Part shown: piece after piece, positions 1 to 23,200 of the stretch
Layout: each line of letters opens with the position of its first letter
Position numbering within the stretch: the stretch's first letter is position 1
Assembly: GCA_020002185.1 (NCBI GenBank)
Contig: CM034538.1
Span: 65,333,740 to 65,397,739, forward strand
Source of the DNA: Paraescarpia echinospica
Taxonomy: Eukaryota; Annelida; Polychaeta; Sabellida; Siboglinidae
Direction: 5' to 3'
DNA: 64,000 nt
Position numbers and translations under genes: made by a program
Notes under the pieces: model-generated
What the model saw: the letters and a program-made list of their open reading frames with translations, nothing else
Database searches by the model: none
What the model was told of the DNA's origin: nothing

Positions 1-3000
1 TGTATTGATCTAGTGGGATATCTATGAGGTTATGTTCCATTTTATATAATATGCTAAGTCTTTGGGTTTTTCTTCGTGATTGGAGGGTGTCCCACTGGAG
101 ATCTTTAAGGAGTTGTGTTACCGTTCCAGGCTCTCTAGAATAGTTGTTCTTACAAAATCTGGCGGCTTGTCTCTGGGTTCTTTCTATGAGTTTGATATTT
201 CTTAGGCAATGTGGATCCCATGATGCTGACGCATATTCAAGTATGGGGCGGACAAGGGTTGTGTAGGCTATGGACTTGATTTGGGTTGGGCATTTATTTA
301 AATTTCTTCTAATCATTCCCAATGTCTGTTGTGCTTTTTTTGTGACCGAGTTGCTTTGTATTGTCCAATTTAATGTATTTGATATATGTATGCCAAGATA
401 ACAGTGTGATTCAACAGATTTAAGTTGTTGTCCGCAGAATGTGTAGAGATTTGGTGTCGGTTTTCTTGAGGCTATTGTCATTGTATAACATTTAGTGGGG
501 TTGAATTTCATAAGCCACGTGTGTTGCCATTTCTCAAGTTTGAGCAGATCGTTTTGGAGGACAGATGTGTCTTGGTCAGTTTTAATCGGTGAATATAACA
601 GGCAGTCGTCTGCAAAAAGGCGAACAGTTGAGGAAAGATTGTCTGGCAGGTCATTTATGTAAAGTAGGAAAAGTAGGGGCCCCAGTACTGTGCCCTGTGG
701 TACCCCAGAAATGACTTGAGTTGATGTTGACTTAGATCCATTTATAACGACCTGTTGAGTTCTTCCTGTAAGGAAGCTATTTATCCATGATGATATTGGG
801 CCTGTGATGCCATAGTGTTTGAGTTTGTGGATTAATCTTTTATGTGGAACTTTATCGAATGCTTTGGTGAAGTCAAGGATGGCCATGTCTACAGATTTCT
901 TCTCATCAAGTGATTTGCTTATGTCATGGATTGTTTGAATTAATTGTGTTTCAGTTGATCTTTTGGCACGGAAGCCATGTTGGTGGTCAGTTAGAATGTG
1001 GTGCTGTTCAAGATGTTTCATAATGTGACTATGTATGATGTGTTCAAGAAGTTTAGAAACCACAGGTGTTAAGGATATTGGTCTGTAGTTAGATGTTTCT
1101 GCTCTACTTCCTTTCTTAAAAATTGCTGTTACATTGGCTTCTTTCCAGGTATTGGGGACTTGTCCAGAGTCAACAGATGATTGGAAAATGTCATGTATTA
1201 CTGGTGCTAGATGAGAGGCATATCTGTTTAAGAACCATGGTGGAATGCCATCTGGTCCTTGCGATTTAGAAATGTTAATTTTGGAAAGTTGATCAAGTAC
1301 TCCTTTAAGTGTAATTGTTAGTTTGGGGATTTCTCCATGTGGACTTCTGGCCATATCTGGTAGGGTGGAATTTCCTTCGTGTGTGAAGACACTTTGGAAC
1401 TGATTGTTTAAGGCTTCTGCTTTATGTTTGTCGTCGCTAATGATGTTACCAGCAATGTTAAGGTCCCCAATACCCTGGTTATCCTGTCTAAGTTTAGAAA
1501 TGAAGCTCCAAAATGATTTAGGTTTCTCTGTTATTGTTGTTGTCAGGAATTGACTTATGTAGGATAGTCTAGCAGAACGAAGGTGTTTATGCATGTTTCT
1601 CCTGATGTCACAGAATTCTTTCCAGTCTTCTGGATTTCTAGTTCTTTTTGCTTTGTTATATAGCTGTTTCTTTATTTTGCACATTTTCTTTAAATCTTTA
1701 TTGAACCAGGGAAGATTGTGTCTTGAAGTAGTAAGTCGGTGCGGTACATATTGGTTCATAATGTTGATGATTTTCGTGGAAACAAGATTCCACTTGTCAT
1801 TGACAGTCATGTTTTGGTTTTGAGAGAAGTATTCATGTGTAAAGTTTTCAAGAGATTTCTGGATGTTAATATTGTCGGCTTTATTTCTAATGAAGACTTT
1901 ACGTTTTGGACGATGTTTGCGTTTGGGCGAAATGTTTACATCAATAATGACTGTGCTATGGTCTGCTATTCCGTCTACTACATTTATCTTCTTTATTAAC
2001 CCAGGTCTATTGGTGAAGACAAGATCTAAAATATTGTTGGCATTTCCCTGTCTGTGCGTGGGTTCCTTGACATGTTGGATCAGACCATGTTCCTCTGTAA
2101 GAGAGAGTAATTTATTGGCAGCAGCTGTACTGTATCCATTGTTAGTTGTGACTTGGTGAATTTCCCAATTGATGTTAGGGAGGTTGAAATCGCCAGTAAT
2201 GATGACATTATGTGTGTTGATCTTGTTACCTAATTTAGAAAGGGCTAGGTCTAGTTCTTCGATTTGAGTTCCATGAGAGTCATTTGGGGGACGATAGAGG
2301 GTACACATGATTATTGGTTTCATTCCTGTTATCTGGGTTTCAGTCCAAATGCTCTCACTGTTAGTGTCTAGGTCTGGTAGGTGGCTTGTTATGAGGTCAT
2401 CTTTTGATATTTGAAATACCCCCCCTCCAGTAGTGTCTGTTTCTCTGTCCTTTCTAAAGACGTTAAAGTTGCTTGGGAATATTTCTCCATTTTTTATTGA
2501 GGGATCTAACCATGATTCAGTGCCACAGATGATGTCTGGGTTATGCAGATTGTTTAGTGCTTCGATGTCTGAGGCTTTCTTTTTAACGCTTTGGCAGTTT
2601 ATGAGGATGCATCTGAAGTTTGGTCTCTTTTTTGGTCTATATGCTTTCTTGCTATTAGTTGTATTGTTGTTGGTGGTTTCGTTTAGGTTATGACAGTTAC
2701 TGTCCAGTGGATAAAAGGGATTTGCCGTTGGGATTTCTGTATCTCTGAAGAAAGAATTTGTGAAGTTGAAGTTGTTGCATTCGGGGCAGGCCCACGAACA
2801 TGAGGAATTTATTAATCGTTTGTATTCATTGTCATCTATTGCACAGCATTGTGAGTGGATCCAGTTTAGGCAGTGGTCGCACTGAATTGCTTTATGGTCA
2901 TTTAGGACATCTCCATGGCAAATGCCACACGGTGCTGAGCAATTTGAACAGTGCCATGGTACATTTTGGTTTCTGTAAGTGTTGTTAAATTCTTGTCTGG

Positions 3001-3471
3001 ATATCCTGGCGCATTTGATGTGTGTGGATTTATTACAATCATTACAAGTTAGGATGAGTGCATTAGACCTTAGTGATTTCTTACATGAGTGACATTTAGA
3101 GGGGCCTGGATTTAGTTGAACATCTCCTGAGAGCATGATGCATAGAAGAATGGAGAATTTTGTTGTTGTCCTGGGTTTATACGGTAGAGGAGTGATCAGT
3201 AATCCAGTGGAGGTGCTGGATTTGAGACATTTCAATTGGGCTATGGTTTTCCATATGGGACTATAAATGTAGTAGGACGTGACAGAATGGATGTCTTGTC
3301 TAGCTTTGGCGTTGACATAGTAGCCGGCTCCGCAACTACACCCATGGCTTCTTCGGGGTACCAGGTTCCTTCTACGAGTGGTGAATTTACGAGGTCTGCT
3401 TACCGAAAGCGGCAACGAATCAAGGTAATTCTTACATGTTATTTCTACTACTATTATTATTCTGTAGGTCT
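1..3471 (-). mobile_element. Non-LTR retrotransposon (LINE, Jockey/CR1-group): zinc fingers, endonuclease and reverse transcriptase in one open frame
   Basis: Reading the minus strand from 3,471 down to base 1 gives one frame with no stop (about 1,157 codons), continuing past the window edge. In order it shows: a 2A-like motif SGDVQLNPGP (about 3,104-3,133); Cys/His clusters (CHSCKK, CNDC, 3,020-3,100); a PHD-type finger with CGIC, CDHC, HSQCC and CPEC (about 2,775-2,930); an apurinic-type endonuclease starting near 2,625 (ILINCQSVKK) with GDFN at 2,183-2,194 and a GIADHS motif near 1,960; and a reverse transcriptase with FTKAFDKVPHK (about 845-880), GVPQGTVLGP (about 680-710) and catalytic FADD (Asp pair 605-610). 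Such elements copy themselves by target-primed reverse transcription. The first in-frame ATG is at 3,134-3,136, inside the 2A-like segment; a TAG at 3,472-3,474 closes the frame upstream. No frameshift was found, so this copy looks young. The 3' end is outside the window. Confidence 0.93.
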
Positions 3472-3474
3472 AGT

Positions 3475-5420
3475 ATAAGGCCTGGACTGGACGGTCTCGT
3501 GTGTGTCAAAATAAGTTATTCAACTTATTGTCATTGTATCCCATTGGTTCCAATCATATCACGGAACTCTTCCTAAGTATCTTATAGTCTAAATGTTGTA
3601 GTTATGCACCATACTACTATAATAAATCTACATATATTCAGTTTTGTGGAAAATTTGATAGTGTAATCAAATCGATTCAGGTGACTGTTTTTATCATTAT
3701 CATGGTTACAGGAATGTAAGGCAATAAAACAAAAACGTCAACAAATTAATTGATGCTAGTCTGTTAGTTATGCATTTGATTAATCTATTTCCTTTTACAT
3801 GCAAATAAGAAATAATGATTTTTATTATACTCGTTGCCGAGTCAGGTTAGTCTGTTATCATAAGTTTTTGTTAAACCGTAAGAAGCAATACTTGGATGTA
3901 GAACATTGCAATGTGAATTTGCAGATGGAAGAATAATTATATTTTCAAATGTATTTAACGTTGAATTTGCATAAATTACTTATTATTTTTCATACATAAC
4001 ATTGCAATGCACAGACCTCTGCTTGTGTAGCACCCAGTGTAAGAATGACGATGATTCACACTTTGAAAATCGTGTATCCGGCGACTATAGTGATGACTAA
4101 TGTGCAGTTTACCGGATCACAATATTATAACAAACCAGACATATGTGAAATACACGCAACTGTGTAGTGATGCATCTATAATGGTTATAAGATGTTAATA
4201 AATGAAAATACAGGCACATACTTGTTTCCAATGTACACACGTGTTTATACGCTATGCTACATGTATATTATTCAGTCACAACATGTATAATTGCCATAAA
4301 CTAGTAATTTCATTATGTTTAGGTGACTGTAATTGATCCTATTGGATTCCTTACCCCTCAATATGTAGGTTTAGCCACAAAAATCAAAAGGCTGGGTGGT
4401 TTAGCAGCCGAGATATTGAGAAATACAGGTTTTCAGTGTCCACCATTTTAAGAATCCAAGATGGCCGCCATGTATAGCTTTAACAAATGTAAACATTGGT
4501 TTTCAGGTTCACTACGTCATAACGTTTCCAAAAATGTATAGGTTTGCAAATCTAAAAAAAAATTAACGAACGTCCTACGGTTTTATTTTGCGCAAAATTT
4601 CGTTCGCGGCGGCGCCATGCACAAAGCGTATATTCAGTGCAATTAGTACTAATTACCCATCCACTGTACTTCGAACACACGCGCGCACACACACACGCAG
4701 GATTATTACAACTGAATGGAATTTGTTGCCAAAAAAACAAATGCAACTGTAGGGAGTGATTTTGCAGTAGTGCCATCTAGCAACCATTTTGGAAGGTACA
4801 TTAATTGGGACACGTCCATAATATGACAATTTACTAATGTGCCCTGCTTCAGAAACAACACAAATAACTTTAATAAGCAGCAGATGTGTTTTACTGATAT
4901 AAAATACAAGCAACAGTCATGTAATCGTGTTATATACTATAGAGGCATGTTATGTGCGATACTCACTCCGGCTCCTTTCATTTCAACACTGCCTTCACAA
5001 TATAAACCTTATCACAATCTGAATGTGATCATGTTGAATATATACATCACACATGTTAAAACACTCCACAACGACAGATTTCAAAACAGAGTAGCATTGT
5101 CGCTTTTATGTATAAAAAGTGCATTGAAATAGCTAAATATTAATGTTGATCGGAAGCCAGTTAGGCAGTCTTGAGTTAATTGAAACAGTAATAACTTTGA
5201 CTTATTACGGAACTATATACAGCTGTATATTACCTACACAATCTTAGGTTTATATCATCAATTCCAAGACGTAATTTTGTTTGTACAATTCACCAGGTAT
5301 TCAACGGAATCATACACAGGGCACATGGTGAATAGTAACTAGATATTAATCGAGAAAGAAGCCAATGATATTGTGATTATTTTGCTGTGGTACTCTTATG
5401 ACATCGTCTTAGTGTTTTGT
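3475..5420. other. Intergenic spacer between LINE and cathepsin F 3' end
   Basis: No coding exon could be supported here. It must include the 3' untranslated region of the minus-strand cathepsin F gene, but I could not choose a polyadenylation site. The stretch 4,320-4,820 has the look of an interspersed repeat (a 'gatggccgcc' tract similar to one near 47,450) and a short CA-rich tract near 4,677-4,700. Confidence 0.5.
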
Positions 5421-16063
<10,643 letters not shown>

Positions 16064-16268
16064 CTTTGACGATTGTGTGCGCTGTCAGTTGCGAAGTTGA
16101 CGCCAAATCTATCGCAAACTTCGTATCACATGACAGATCTGCTCACGTGAGCAAACATTCCTTCGTGACTCTTCGCCCATTTCCGTTGGATAACACACAA
16201 CGGTGTTGCCACCTGATGGTCATTTCATGCAAAGGCTTGTTTACTTGTCTTATTAGAGTGGCCGAGAT
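16064..16268. promoter_or_regulatory. Divergent promoter/5' UTR region with CLEAR-like E-boxes
   Basis: Only 205 bp separate the CTSF start codon (16,063, minus) from the start codon of the 128-aa gene (16,269, plus), so both genes must be initiated from this interval or close to it. It contains the 12-bp palindrome GCTCACGTGAGC (16,141-16,152) around a CACGTG E-box, and a second related site ATCACATGAC (16,125-16,134). Both resemble the CLEAR element (GTCACGTGAC) bound by TFEB/MITF factors at lysosomal genes. No TATA box was evident. Confidence 0.65.
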
Positions 16269-19200
16269 ATGACAGAATTAGTTTCCTCGGAGAAATACAT
16301 AGACTCATTAGGTACGAGTAGCGGCGTACTAACATAGTCATAGACACATAGATGGTTAGTCGGTAACGTTTGCCGTTCTACACTCTACTGGTAAACAGTA
16401 TTAGTGGCAGTGCTGCAGCCGGATCAGATCTATCATTTCGGTGTCATTTTAATTATGGGCGATAATAGAATATTATTTTACTTTCGGCCTACATTAGATG
16501 TCCTCGCATAGACCACTACCCAATACCTCACCACATGGGGAGTACCTAGTAGTAGTACGTGGACATGACTTAGTTAAATAAGAGTCGGAAATAATAAATA
16601 TTTTGTGTTATTTAATTATTGTTTCACTACTGTCAGTAGCCTACTAAATTAAATTATTAATATACTACTAATAAATTATAGCCCCAGTCTATCTGTCATC
16701 CGACAGTCTGGATTTGAATATATACCCAGCAAAGTCCTATAAGGATATTGTGCTGATGTGTGTCCTGTTCCCTAAGCTTAAGCCGTTAACTGTACGTTAT
16801 ATACATGTATATCAGACCTAGGTTGAATTCTTAATTGAATTGAAATTGAATTGATCAACAAAATGCATGAATTTGTATTGAATTGGAATTTAATAAAACC
16901 CAAACAGATTTAATTGGAATTGATCCTTGGTAAATACACGTGAATCAGAATTGAATTGATAAAAGTGAACTGAACTCAGGTCTAATTTATATATATATGT
17001 ATAATTTATATATGGTTGATTCTCATGAAACCTGGACACAATTGTCTTATTTCTTTAAATGCCTGCCATTCAAACATAATTCACAGGATACGCACAACTA
17101 ATATGCCATATGGTGCATAATAAATGTGGGCAAACAGTATGTAAAAATGGTTGCACTAGCATGATTGACTAATTTTTGAGAATTATTTTCGTCTAAATAC
17201 ATTTAACCAATACCACGCAAAACGCAACTTTCCATGTGCATTAAATAGAGAAAGAAACATGCTTTATTCCAATAGTAAATATTATATGCAAGCTTTAAAA
17301 TATATTATATGTGTATTCATGAATAATTCATGTCTAATCCCAGTCAAATATTGCAAAGATCATCTTTCTTTGAAAAAGCATTAAAATAGTCAGAAAATGC
17401 GATACCATGCAAAAGTCTTTTAATTACAAAAAACTCAGTAGATACATTAGTAATGTATATTTGACAGACATATTGCATTTAGGTTAGTTTACACCTGATC
17501 AAAAAGAAATGTTCCCCACTACAAACCTGGACGAGATACACCAACTTAACAATTAAAATAAGTGAATATTTAAGTGGAAATTTTGTGAACACTCAAGGCA
17601 ATGTCTGGAAGCGAGTAATGGAAACGGCCATGCGAAGGTGTATGCCATGCTATAAAGGGTTAGCAGAAATTGTGGTGAGGAAAGGAGTTGAATTGTGGAA
17701 CAAAAAACTTCTACAAACGCTTCGTTACAAAGGAAATCAAGATGGTTGTCCATGCATTCTCCATCTCGTCAAAGCCAGCTGTGACATCATCAGTTCATGG
17801 AACATCATCATGCTTCAACAGTCTCATTACCGTGCATGCTTTTGTCCCGAGTTGAGGCCAAATGTACATGCGAAACAGATCTTGCTTGTCTGGATGTTAC
17901 TACGCCAAATATGTTCCGTATATGTGTTCGGGCAGGACAGCAACACATATCCTAGTGTTCAAGCTTCATACTGCTACTACTGATGCAGCTTCACTGCTGA
18001 CACAGCCACCATTAATGACATAACCACCATTGATGTCACATAAAGCGATATTATTGATGAACCTGCTACTGTTCACCCCCATATGTGAAAGATCAAATAC
18101 GCAGAAAAAGTTATGTGTATAGCTGATGACTTTATTTCTGTAAAGCATGATACCAAATGGTACGTACAGAAGGTAAAGGACACCATCTTTGTTAAAGACA
18201 CCAGCACAAGGGTGGTTCAAGTAGGGAAAGTGGGATATAAAGAATGGGAAATGTATACCAAGTAACATCACAAACCTGTGTCTAGTTTATGAATTATGAA
18301 TGATGATGATAGAATTGAACAATCAGTGTTGTTATTCTTGAGGTGCCAGTTTGTGGCAAAATGATATGGATAGCATATTGGTGTAATTAAATTGTCAATC
18401 ATAGGTTAATTACATGATTACACCATGGACTTATACCAACTCTTCTTCAAGAAATGGATCAATGCGACAGGCGATTCCAGACAAAATGCATACATTTTTG
18501 TAACTCTTGTGCCAAGACTTATTTAAAAAATGTATTTTTATGGTTTCATTGCAAGTACACCCGTCACTTACCATTCCGTTAAAACAAAATATTTGGTTAA
18601 CCAGCTATTCTATGTATGCTGGTGGGGCTGTTAAGAACATAGTATGTTAATTAGGTTATGGTTAAGTCAGAAACAACGTTGTAAATAAAATATGTTGTTA
18701 AATATGTTTGACCATGTGTTCCTTGTCAAGCTAAATATTGAGTATTCTCAATAAAGCTATGAAATTAATATAAATATGTTATTAGCTGTTCGACAGATAC
18801 CCAATTATAACAAATATAAGCGATACCTGCGGAACATATCTTCTAAGCCAGCATTCACCTCATTATTAATGATCCCATAAAAACAAACTCGATACCATTG
18901 CAAAGCCATCATTTTTTGTTTTATCATAAACAGCAACACGATTTTCTACGCACAACATAAGTAAACTGATAACATTTGACATAATGTGACGTTTGACGTG
19001 AAAGGAATGCAAGCAGATGTGATCAACTTAAATAACAAGAAAGCTATTAAACCGTGCGTAGAAAGCTGATGAATTTGCATTACACATGACGGCTTATGTG
19101 TTCTATATACCAGAATGACATAATAAATGTGTAAGCTATAATATTATAGAGACACGAAATGTTGCAAGACGGACGATCTGTGTGTTTCGCGTGGTATCAC

Positions 19201-19947
19201 ACGAAACAGACATGTAACTTCAAACATCTCTCTCTGGCAGGAATAACCATATTAAGATGTCCCATGTTTTGTCTTTATATGTCTACATATTAAAAAATTT
19301 AAACGATATATGAAAGTCACCAGATCGATAATGTGTCCAGGTTTCATGAGAATTGACCATATATATATATTACATATCCCTTTCACAACAGTGGTTCACT
19401 AAAAAAATATGAAATGCTTCACAAATTTGCATTAGTCTGCCATATTGAAATAAATAATATGGGTAATAATATTATATTGGTGGGAGTCAAATTTGTTCTA
19501 CCTAATGTAATAAGCTGCTTTAACAAACTCTTCTGTAAGAGATCAATATGACGGTGGCGACTATGAAGTGTAAGTCTAATAACAACAGTTGTTTATTCTT
19601 CAGAAAGAAGACTTGAGCGAATAAAAGGTAAAACAAAGGATGACCTTGAGCCAACGTCAAAAGAAATGCTGCGTCATCTGAGTGCAGTGAAAGAAGCACA
19701 TATGAAGGAGCTAACAGACAGTAGTGACAGGGCATTTGAGAGCAACTACAGTACAAACTTAGAGCGCATTAATGATGCTGCAGCTGTCACTTTTATACAG
19801 AGAAAGTTGTGTCCAGAAAGGCAGGCAATTACTGTCGAAGAGCTGCACCCACTCGTTGAGAATGACACTCTACAGGCAGTTACTAAGACTCTAAATGAGG
19901 CGGTCAGTAAGGAGACAGAAAGTCACAATGCAAAACCAACGTCTTAG
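16269..19947 (+). CDS. Uncharacterised 128-aa coiled-coil-like protein, two exons
   Basis: Exon 1 is 16269-16311 (ATG, 14 codons plus G, then donor gtacgag). Exon 2 is 19604-19947 (acceptor ttcttcag, stop TAG 19945-19947). Joining them restores phase, and the junction reads as one charged helix, KYIDSLERRLERIKGK. The rest is Glu/Lys-rich and probably helical, with a more hydrophobic block near residues 75-90 (DAAAVTFIQRKLC) and a polar C-terminus. There is no signal peptide or membrane segment. AATAAA signals follow at 20,232 and 20,532. The start has a purine at -3 and lies 205 bp from the CTSF start codon, suggesting a shared promoter. I do not recognise the family and assign no function. 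The 3.3-kb intron is largely a TIR transposon. Exon 2 is well supported by its open frame; the exon 1 link is an inference. Confidence 0.62.
17013..19360. mobile_element. TIR DNA transposon (about 2.35 kb, decayed) in the intron of the 128-aa gene
   Basis: The left terminus at about 17,013-17,040 contains ATTCTCATGAAACCTGGACA, and the right terminus at about 19,333-19,360 holds its exact reverse complement, with matching GGTYR bases outside it. Both ends sit in TA-rich sequence, consistent with TA insertion. Subterminal motifs related to 'ataccacgcAAAAC' occur near 17,211 and, inverted, near 19,185, and may be transposase sites. The only sizeable frame inside (17,585-17,983, 132 codons) resembles no transposase I know, so the element is called non-autonomous or decayed. 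Confidence 0.72.
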
Positions 19948-20231
19948 TTAATATTTGAAAAACATTGTGTTGTACAGCAAGTGTTTGTAGCCAGGCATTG
20001 GACACTAGGCGAATGCAATACAACCAGTGTTTTATATAGTGTAGCTGTCCATTTTGGAATTGAGAAAATGGGTTTCTTGTACTGACAGACAGGTGTTGTA
20101 AACATATATTGAAGTGTGTTGTTACCAGATATTTACACTGAAATCAGAAACACCAGTCATCTTGGTACTGGGTCTACCTGGTACTTTGACTACATGTAGT
20201 GTGCCATGTGCATGTTATGAAAGAATACTGC

Positions 20232-20237
20232 AATAAA
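20232..20237 (+). promoter_or_regulatory. Polyadenylation signal AATAAA
   Basis: This is the first canonical AATAAA after the stop codon at 19,947 on the plus strand, 285 bp downstream. A second one is at 20,532-20,537. It supports the reading of 19,604-19,947 as a terminal exon. Confidence 0.5.
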
Positions 20238-23200
20238 ACTAATTACTCATCGTAATAATTACTTATTGTGATTAGGTGTTATATGCTATTTAGTGTGTTT
20301 AACATTACATTATACATTTTAAAATCATTATTAAAATGTTTTTTACAAATATTTAAAAAACTACACTGAATGGCTATATGTACCTCATATTTATATCAGA
20401 ATTTCGTTTGAATGAATCTGTGTGATGTCAGTTTGATATGTTAGTGAATAGACTTTTCAAGGGTGAATTTGACATGCCAAGAATGTTACATAATTAATGT
20501 ATTTTGTATGTATGATGTTATTATAAACATAAATAAAATTGCAACTTTTCTCAAGATACACGCATCAAAAATAATTGCCATTTTTTAAAACCAAGCAAGG
20601 TTCATTGTACAATCAGATCTTAGCGGATATTTTGCGAGTGTAACATGTATAAATGGAGGTGTCAAGACTCGGAATACATCCGTGTCCATGATGATTCACA
20701 TACAGTGTAGTTTATTTTTAAACAGGTTCCGTCAGAAAGCAGCCTATGTTACCAATACTGCCACTACAATTGCCGAAAGCTTGTGTACGCATCATGATTG
20801 ATGTCTGTTGTTGTTTAGCCACATATGTTCGAAAAGGTGTTGGTATGACTGTTGTTTTTATGCCACATATACGTTCGAAAAGGTATGTAATTGTATAGTT
20901 TAGCACACAGATACTTACGACAACAATGGCTTGGACTGTTCAACTACCCTGTTGACATCATCACTAAACCAATATTCAGATCATTTTTTATCGAAACACA
21001 GAAACCAAACCCCAAAAAGCCATTACGTTACCTTATTTACATAATATATTACAGTTTGTTTAGGTGTCTCATGTATATGGTTTCTTCCATTTTAATTTGG
21101 TCTACATTAAAATTGGTTTAGCTTTAAATAATAAAAAAACAGAAATGTGTAGATGTACATGGAATATCTATGTAACTGAAAACTATCATGCTGATGAAGT
21201 AATGGGTACCTGCATGGTACCGAAAAACATAACCAAGACCTAAGTATTTTATTTCAGCAAAGCAAAACGCAGTTTCATCCACACAAAAGTCATTGTATTA
21301 CAGATTAAAGCTAGATATAAACATCACCCGGAGTACAGTGACTCGAGAACTCGTCCAACAAACTTTCCCAAAACTTCATAAACAGTTATCAACCCAAAGC
21401 CTAAACGCACTTGCAGAACCCTACAGACTATCTGTAAACAAAATAACATAATTCTGTACAATATAAGCTTCTTAGAAAAACTACATCTATATATTCCCAA
21501 CTTCCAAAGATATTTGTGTAAATAACACAGTTTCTAAACCTTACCAGCAGATCAAAGTCCATAAAAAAACACAAAAACTACACAAGTCTTTAGAAGTAAA
21601 ATAGCCATGAGATTCTCTACATTCATTGAGTATTTATATACATCATGGGCATTATATTAATGTTAGCACCTTTTAAAAAACAACTACAGGATAAATGCAC
21701 TTCACCTAAGCTGCTTAAGAATTCACAGCTGTACACGTCTGTAACACGACCTACAGTAACAAGGCCTAATGCAACGAAGCCCACACTACACGTCGACAAT
21801 AAAATGGCTGGCATAATGACCAAGTTGGCACAGTAAATCCCATAAAAACAGTATCACCTAATACGCAGCATAGCCATAGCCTGTTTAAAAGCTGTTTAAG
21901 CTGACAACAAGATGATTATGTTTACAGTGGCCAGCACATATATAAAATGACCAAAATTGTGAGTGATTGTCTAGTTGAAAATTATCATTATTCTTCTTAC
22001 AACCCATGTAAATAAAGTAGCCAACTAACAAACAGGCTGAATCTTCTGAGATAGGAACAATTTGTTCATGGTTGTGGTGAAATCTCAGAAAGTCGGCCAT
22101 ACATTTATATTATGATGGATGACACATGATTTTATTGGCTCTTCTCTCTTGCACATAGCATTTTCTGCACGGAATCAATTATTCTACCCCTGTTCAATGC
22201 AACTCAATAACAGTTTAGACAGAGATCTCTGTGTACACCAGTAATGGTCCAAGTACATAACAGTAAACATGATTTCCTATTAATCATCTCAACATCAGGT
22301 AAACAAAGAAACTATATATAATTATCTTCATCTAGGACCATTGTTTGTTTTAGACGATAGATAACACTTCACTTTATTGACCTTTCAACCAGACAACTGA
22401 TGAAACCTTGCCAACTGCACCCCGTCACAAGGCTGTGTAACCACAAGCAACTCTGTCCTTCCTTCTCACAGCAAAGCAGCAAAGCCCCAGTTGCCCTCGC
22501 TACATCACCTTTATAATCTCATCATAATCTAAAAGTAAAACTTATTTACTAGTTTGGTCACAGACCATTGCAGTTCTTGCAAGATATGTTCACCCTAGTG
22601 TTTATCAATTATACATCACTAATCAAACCGGCAACTATTGATTATATCTACTGTGTTCATGATCAACCCTTTAAATATTTCTTATTCTAGATTATTTTGG
22701 TAGAAACATATTGCACAGAAATGTCAACAAAACAACAAATACAGTGATCTCTGGTTTCCATGGACACGTCTGTTTCCAAGTAATGATGTACTTTAACTTA
22801 GAAGGTGTCTATGTGCCCAAGGGAGGTTTCTGTATACACTGTGTAGTATGCACCACAAACTCTCCACAAAAGAGGTGTCCACAATAACAGACAGACATCA
22901 GGGTATTTCTCTGCTATGATTTCAACTGAAAAACTTAGAAATACACGTGTGGTCAGAACAGTCTACCAATTTCCCTGGATAACGATTACGATAAATATTG
23001 GTCCCAGCTAAATACGCAATTACAAAACAACAGGCTTAAAACACCAGATGAACACACAAAGATGACTAAGAACGAGATGACAGTCAGAGGTCGGCCTATG
23101 GAAGTAATTGTTTTTTTGGCTCTCGGAGCATTCCTCAGCTACATCAGAACAAACCACCAAAGTTTTGGAGAAGCAGTAGCATCAATGTTGGTCCCGTAGA

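Noticed and set aside
17585..17983. 132-codon frame as a gene
   Set aside because: It lies wholly inside the TIR element, has no recognisable domain and no splice context. It is left as possible transposon coding remnant.
19520..19603. A short exon ending at the 'gtaagt' near 19,570 joined to the 19,604 exon
   Set aside because: The intron would be under 40 bp and the junction would create a stop codon (T+AA).
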